A DNA stretch of 35,672 bases from Pirellulales bacterium (GTDB lineage Bacteria > Planctomycetota > Planctomycetia > Pirellulales > JAICIG01). The stretch covers positions 1 through 35,672 of the forward strand of contig JAICIG010000015.1 of the NCBI GenBank assembly GCA_025924495.1. Reading direction: 5' to 3'. Under the pieces are notes generated by a model, which worked only from the letters and a program-made list of their open reading frames with translations, was not told the DNA's origin and searched no databases. A program made the position numbers and the translations under genes. Below, in pieces: positions 34,809-35,672 of the stretch (its first letter is position 1; each line of letters begins with the position of its first letter).

Positions 34809-35672
34809 ATGACCTCGACACGAACCGTTCAACTCTTGCTGGCCTGTCTGACTCTGGGGCAATTAGCTCAAGCTGCTGAACCCATGCGAAATGCCTCGCA
34901 AACCAAACAAGTCCGGGGCGATGCCCTGGCCGACAAACAATTGCTGCTCTCTTTCCAGGGCAAAGGATCGAGCCTGGCGTGGGACGCGGGCGTGGTGAAG
35001 AAGGCCTACGAGACGATTCCAGCCTTGGCGGAGAACCGCGTGATCGTCAGCGGGAACAGCAGCGGATCGATCTTGGCCGTCTATTTCTCTTGCTTCGGTT
35101 TTACGAAAACCAGCGTCGATTACGCCGCCTATCGCATCCAGCACGCCGACACCAAGGCGATTCGCGGCAACGAAAACGTGGCCAAAAAGGCGGGCGATCT
35201 GCTGCTGAACAAACCGACGGAAATCTCCCCCAATAACCTGAAGGAGTACGTTGCCTTCGCCCTGGGCGTGAGCGACTGGCGCAGCGCTCGCGACATTGCA
35301 GAGATCGTCCGTCGCAGCCGCGTCGTCCCGCGCTACCCGATGATGATCGTCGCCGCCAACAAGGAGGTGCTCGATAACCGAGCGACGGGCAACGCCCTCA
35401 GCTCGAAGGACTTCAAGCAGTTTGATCCGACGAACTTCTCCGTATCGTGGAAGCCCGACGTGTTCGAGTTCTATCGCGAGCGGCCTGCCCGGTTCGCCCA
35501 GGAGAATCCCAATCTGCGTTTGGGAGGCGATGCATATATCGGCAAGGCTTGCACCTGCTTCGTTGATCAAACGATGTTCGACCTGTTGAGCCGTATCCCG
35601 GCTGCCGAACGCCTATGCGACCTGCGATTGGTGAAGACCCCGGCCGATCTGGCCTTGGCGATTCAGGCCTCG
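34809..35672 (+). CDS. Patatin-like exported protein, 3' end beyond the window
   Basis: The reading frame is open from the ATG at 34809 (AAGGA site eight bases upstream) to the window edge, 288 codons with no stop. The N-terminus is a signal peptide (VQLLLACLTLGQLAQA). LLLSFQGKGSSLAWDAGV recalls the patatin oxyanion loop (GGG.KG....G). VIVSGNSSGSILAVYF gives a GxSxG elbow with Ser84 as the likely nucleophile. The catalytic Asp motif (DGG/DGA) is not certain: GGDAYIGKACT at about residue 242 is a candidate, or it lies off-window. If right, it is a periplasmic lipase or acyl hydrolase. Family assignment is by motif only. A long minus-strand reading frame (34863-35570) overlaps it and is rejected. 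Confidence 0.6.
   Translation, partial: MTSTRTVQLLLACLTLGQLAQAAEPMRNASQTKQVRGDALADKQLLLSFQGKGSSLAWDAGVVKKAYETIPALAENRVIVSGNSSGSILAVYFSCFGFTKTSVDYAAYRIQHADTKAIRGNENVAKKAGDLLLNKPTEISPNNLKEYVAFALGVSDWRSARDIAEIVRRSRVVPRYPMMIVAANKEVLDNRATGNALSSKDFKQFDPTNFSVSWKPDVFEFYRERPARFAQENPNLRLGGDAYIGKACTCFVDQTMFDLLSRIPAAERLCDLRLVKTPADLALAIQAS

Noticed and set aside
34863..35570. 235-codon minus-strand open frame at the right edge
   Set aside because: The plus-strand frame from 34809 has a ribosome-binding site, a signal peptide and a GxSxG elbow, and stays open to the window edge; the antisense frame has none of these.
1..35672. CRISPR array, tRNA, rRNA, insertion sequence or prophage
   Set aside because: I looked for regularly spaced repeats, T-loop-like sequence in gene gaps, transposase motifs and phage genes, and found none.

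Overview
The window looks like a piece of a planctomycete chromosome, probably from the Pirellulales-like part of the phylum. It is GC-rich. The gene set points the same way: a very long WD40-repeat protein, a Uma2-family (DUF820) protein, a ceramidase-like protein without a signal peptide, a DUF255/YyaL-type thioredoxin-domain protein, and a secreted protein with a CX4CH haem-like motif. Two unrelated proteins also share the N-terminal NPYQ signature that I associate with planctomycetes. I found no rRNA, tRNA, CRISPR array, insertion sequence or prophage gene. The whole window reads as chromosomal housekeeping and accessory metabolism. The longest stretch without a gene is about 264 bases (16217-16480).

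Layout. (1) 1-2183: the 3' part of a WD40-repeat gene. (2) 2251-8739: what looks like a sugar-acid module. A leftward group holds a galactonate-dehydratase-type enolase-superfamily enzyme, a Uma2 protein and an APC permease. It diverges from a rightward DapA-family aldolase, an ACS-type MFS transporter and a translationally coupled GT2 glycosyltransferase. A long imperfect inverted repeat lies between the two groups. (3) 8744-10204: a ceramidase-family protein. (4) 10356-13720: a compact operon of thiolase plus the two subunits of a B12-dependent acyl-CoA mutase. Its active-site residues are those of isobutyryl-CoA mutase, not methylmalonyl-CoA mutase. (5) 13759-16216, leftward: a membrane-anchored methyltransferase, a small Tat-signal protein and an amidase. 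(6) 16481-22013, rightward: a two-domain M16 peptidase, a GNAT acetyltransferase, a membrane protein and a nucleotidyltransferase-HD fusion. (7) 22030-25136, leftward: a GT4 glycosyltransferase, then iscS and an A-type Fe-S carrier that has lost its first conserved cysteine; the carrier is closed by a clear terminator. (8) 25377-30317: a GT39-like membrane glycosyltransferase, an ABC-2 permease, an acylphosphatase, a small possibly Sm-like protein, the CX4CH protein and a NUDIX hydrolase. (9) 30418-end: an exported DUF255 protein coupled to a small protein, a large exported protein of unknown function, and a patatin-like exported protein cut by the window edge.

The best-supported observation that standard annotation would probably miss is the isobutyryl-CoA mutase reading of the mutase at 11553-13720. 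Phe112, Ala139, Gln230 and His267 align without a gap to the diagnostic positions of methylmalonyl-CoA mutase. Next are the Cys-to-Phe change in the A-type carrier, the active-site departures in the DapA-family and ceramidase-family proteins, the Tat-signal protein plus amidase pair, and the inverted repeat that belongs to a recurring 'ALRT-like' intergenic sequence. I see no obviously new defence or mobile system.
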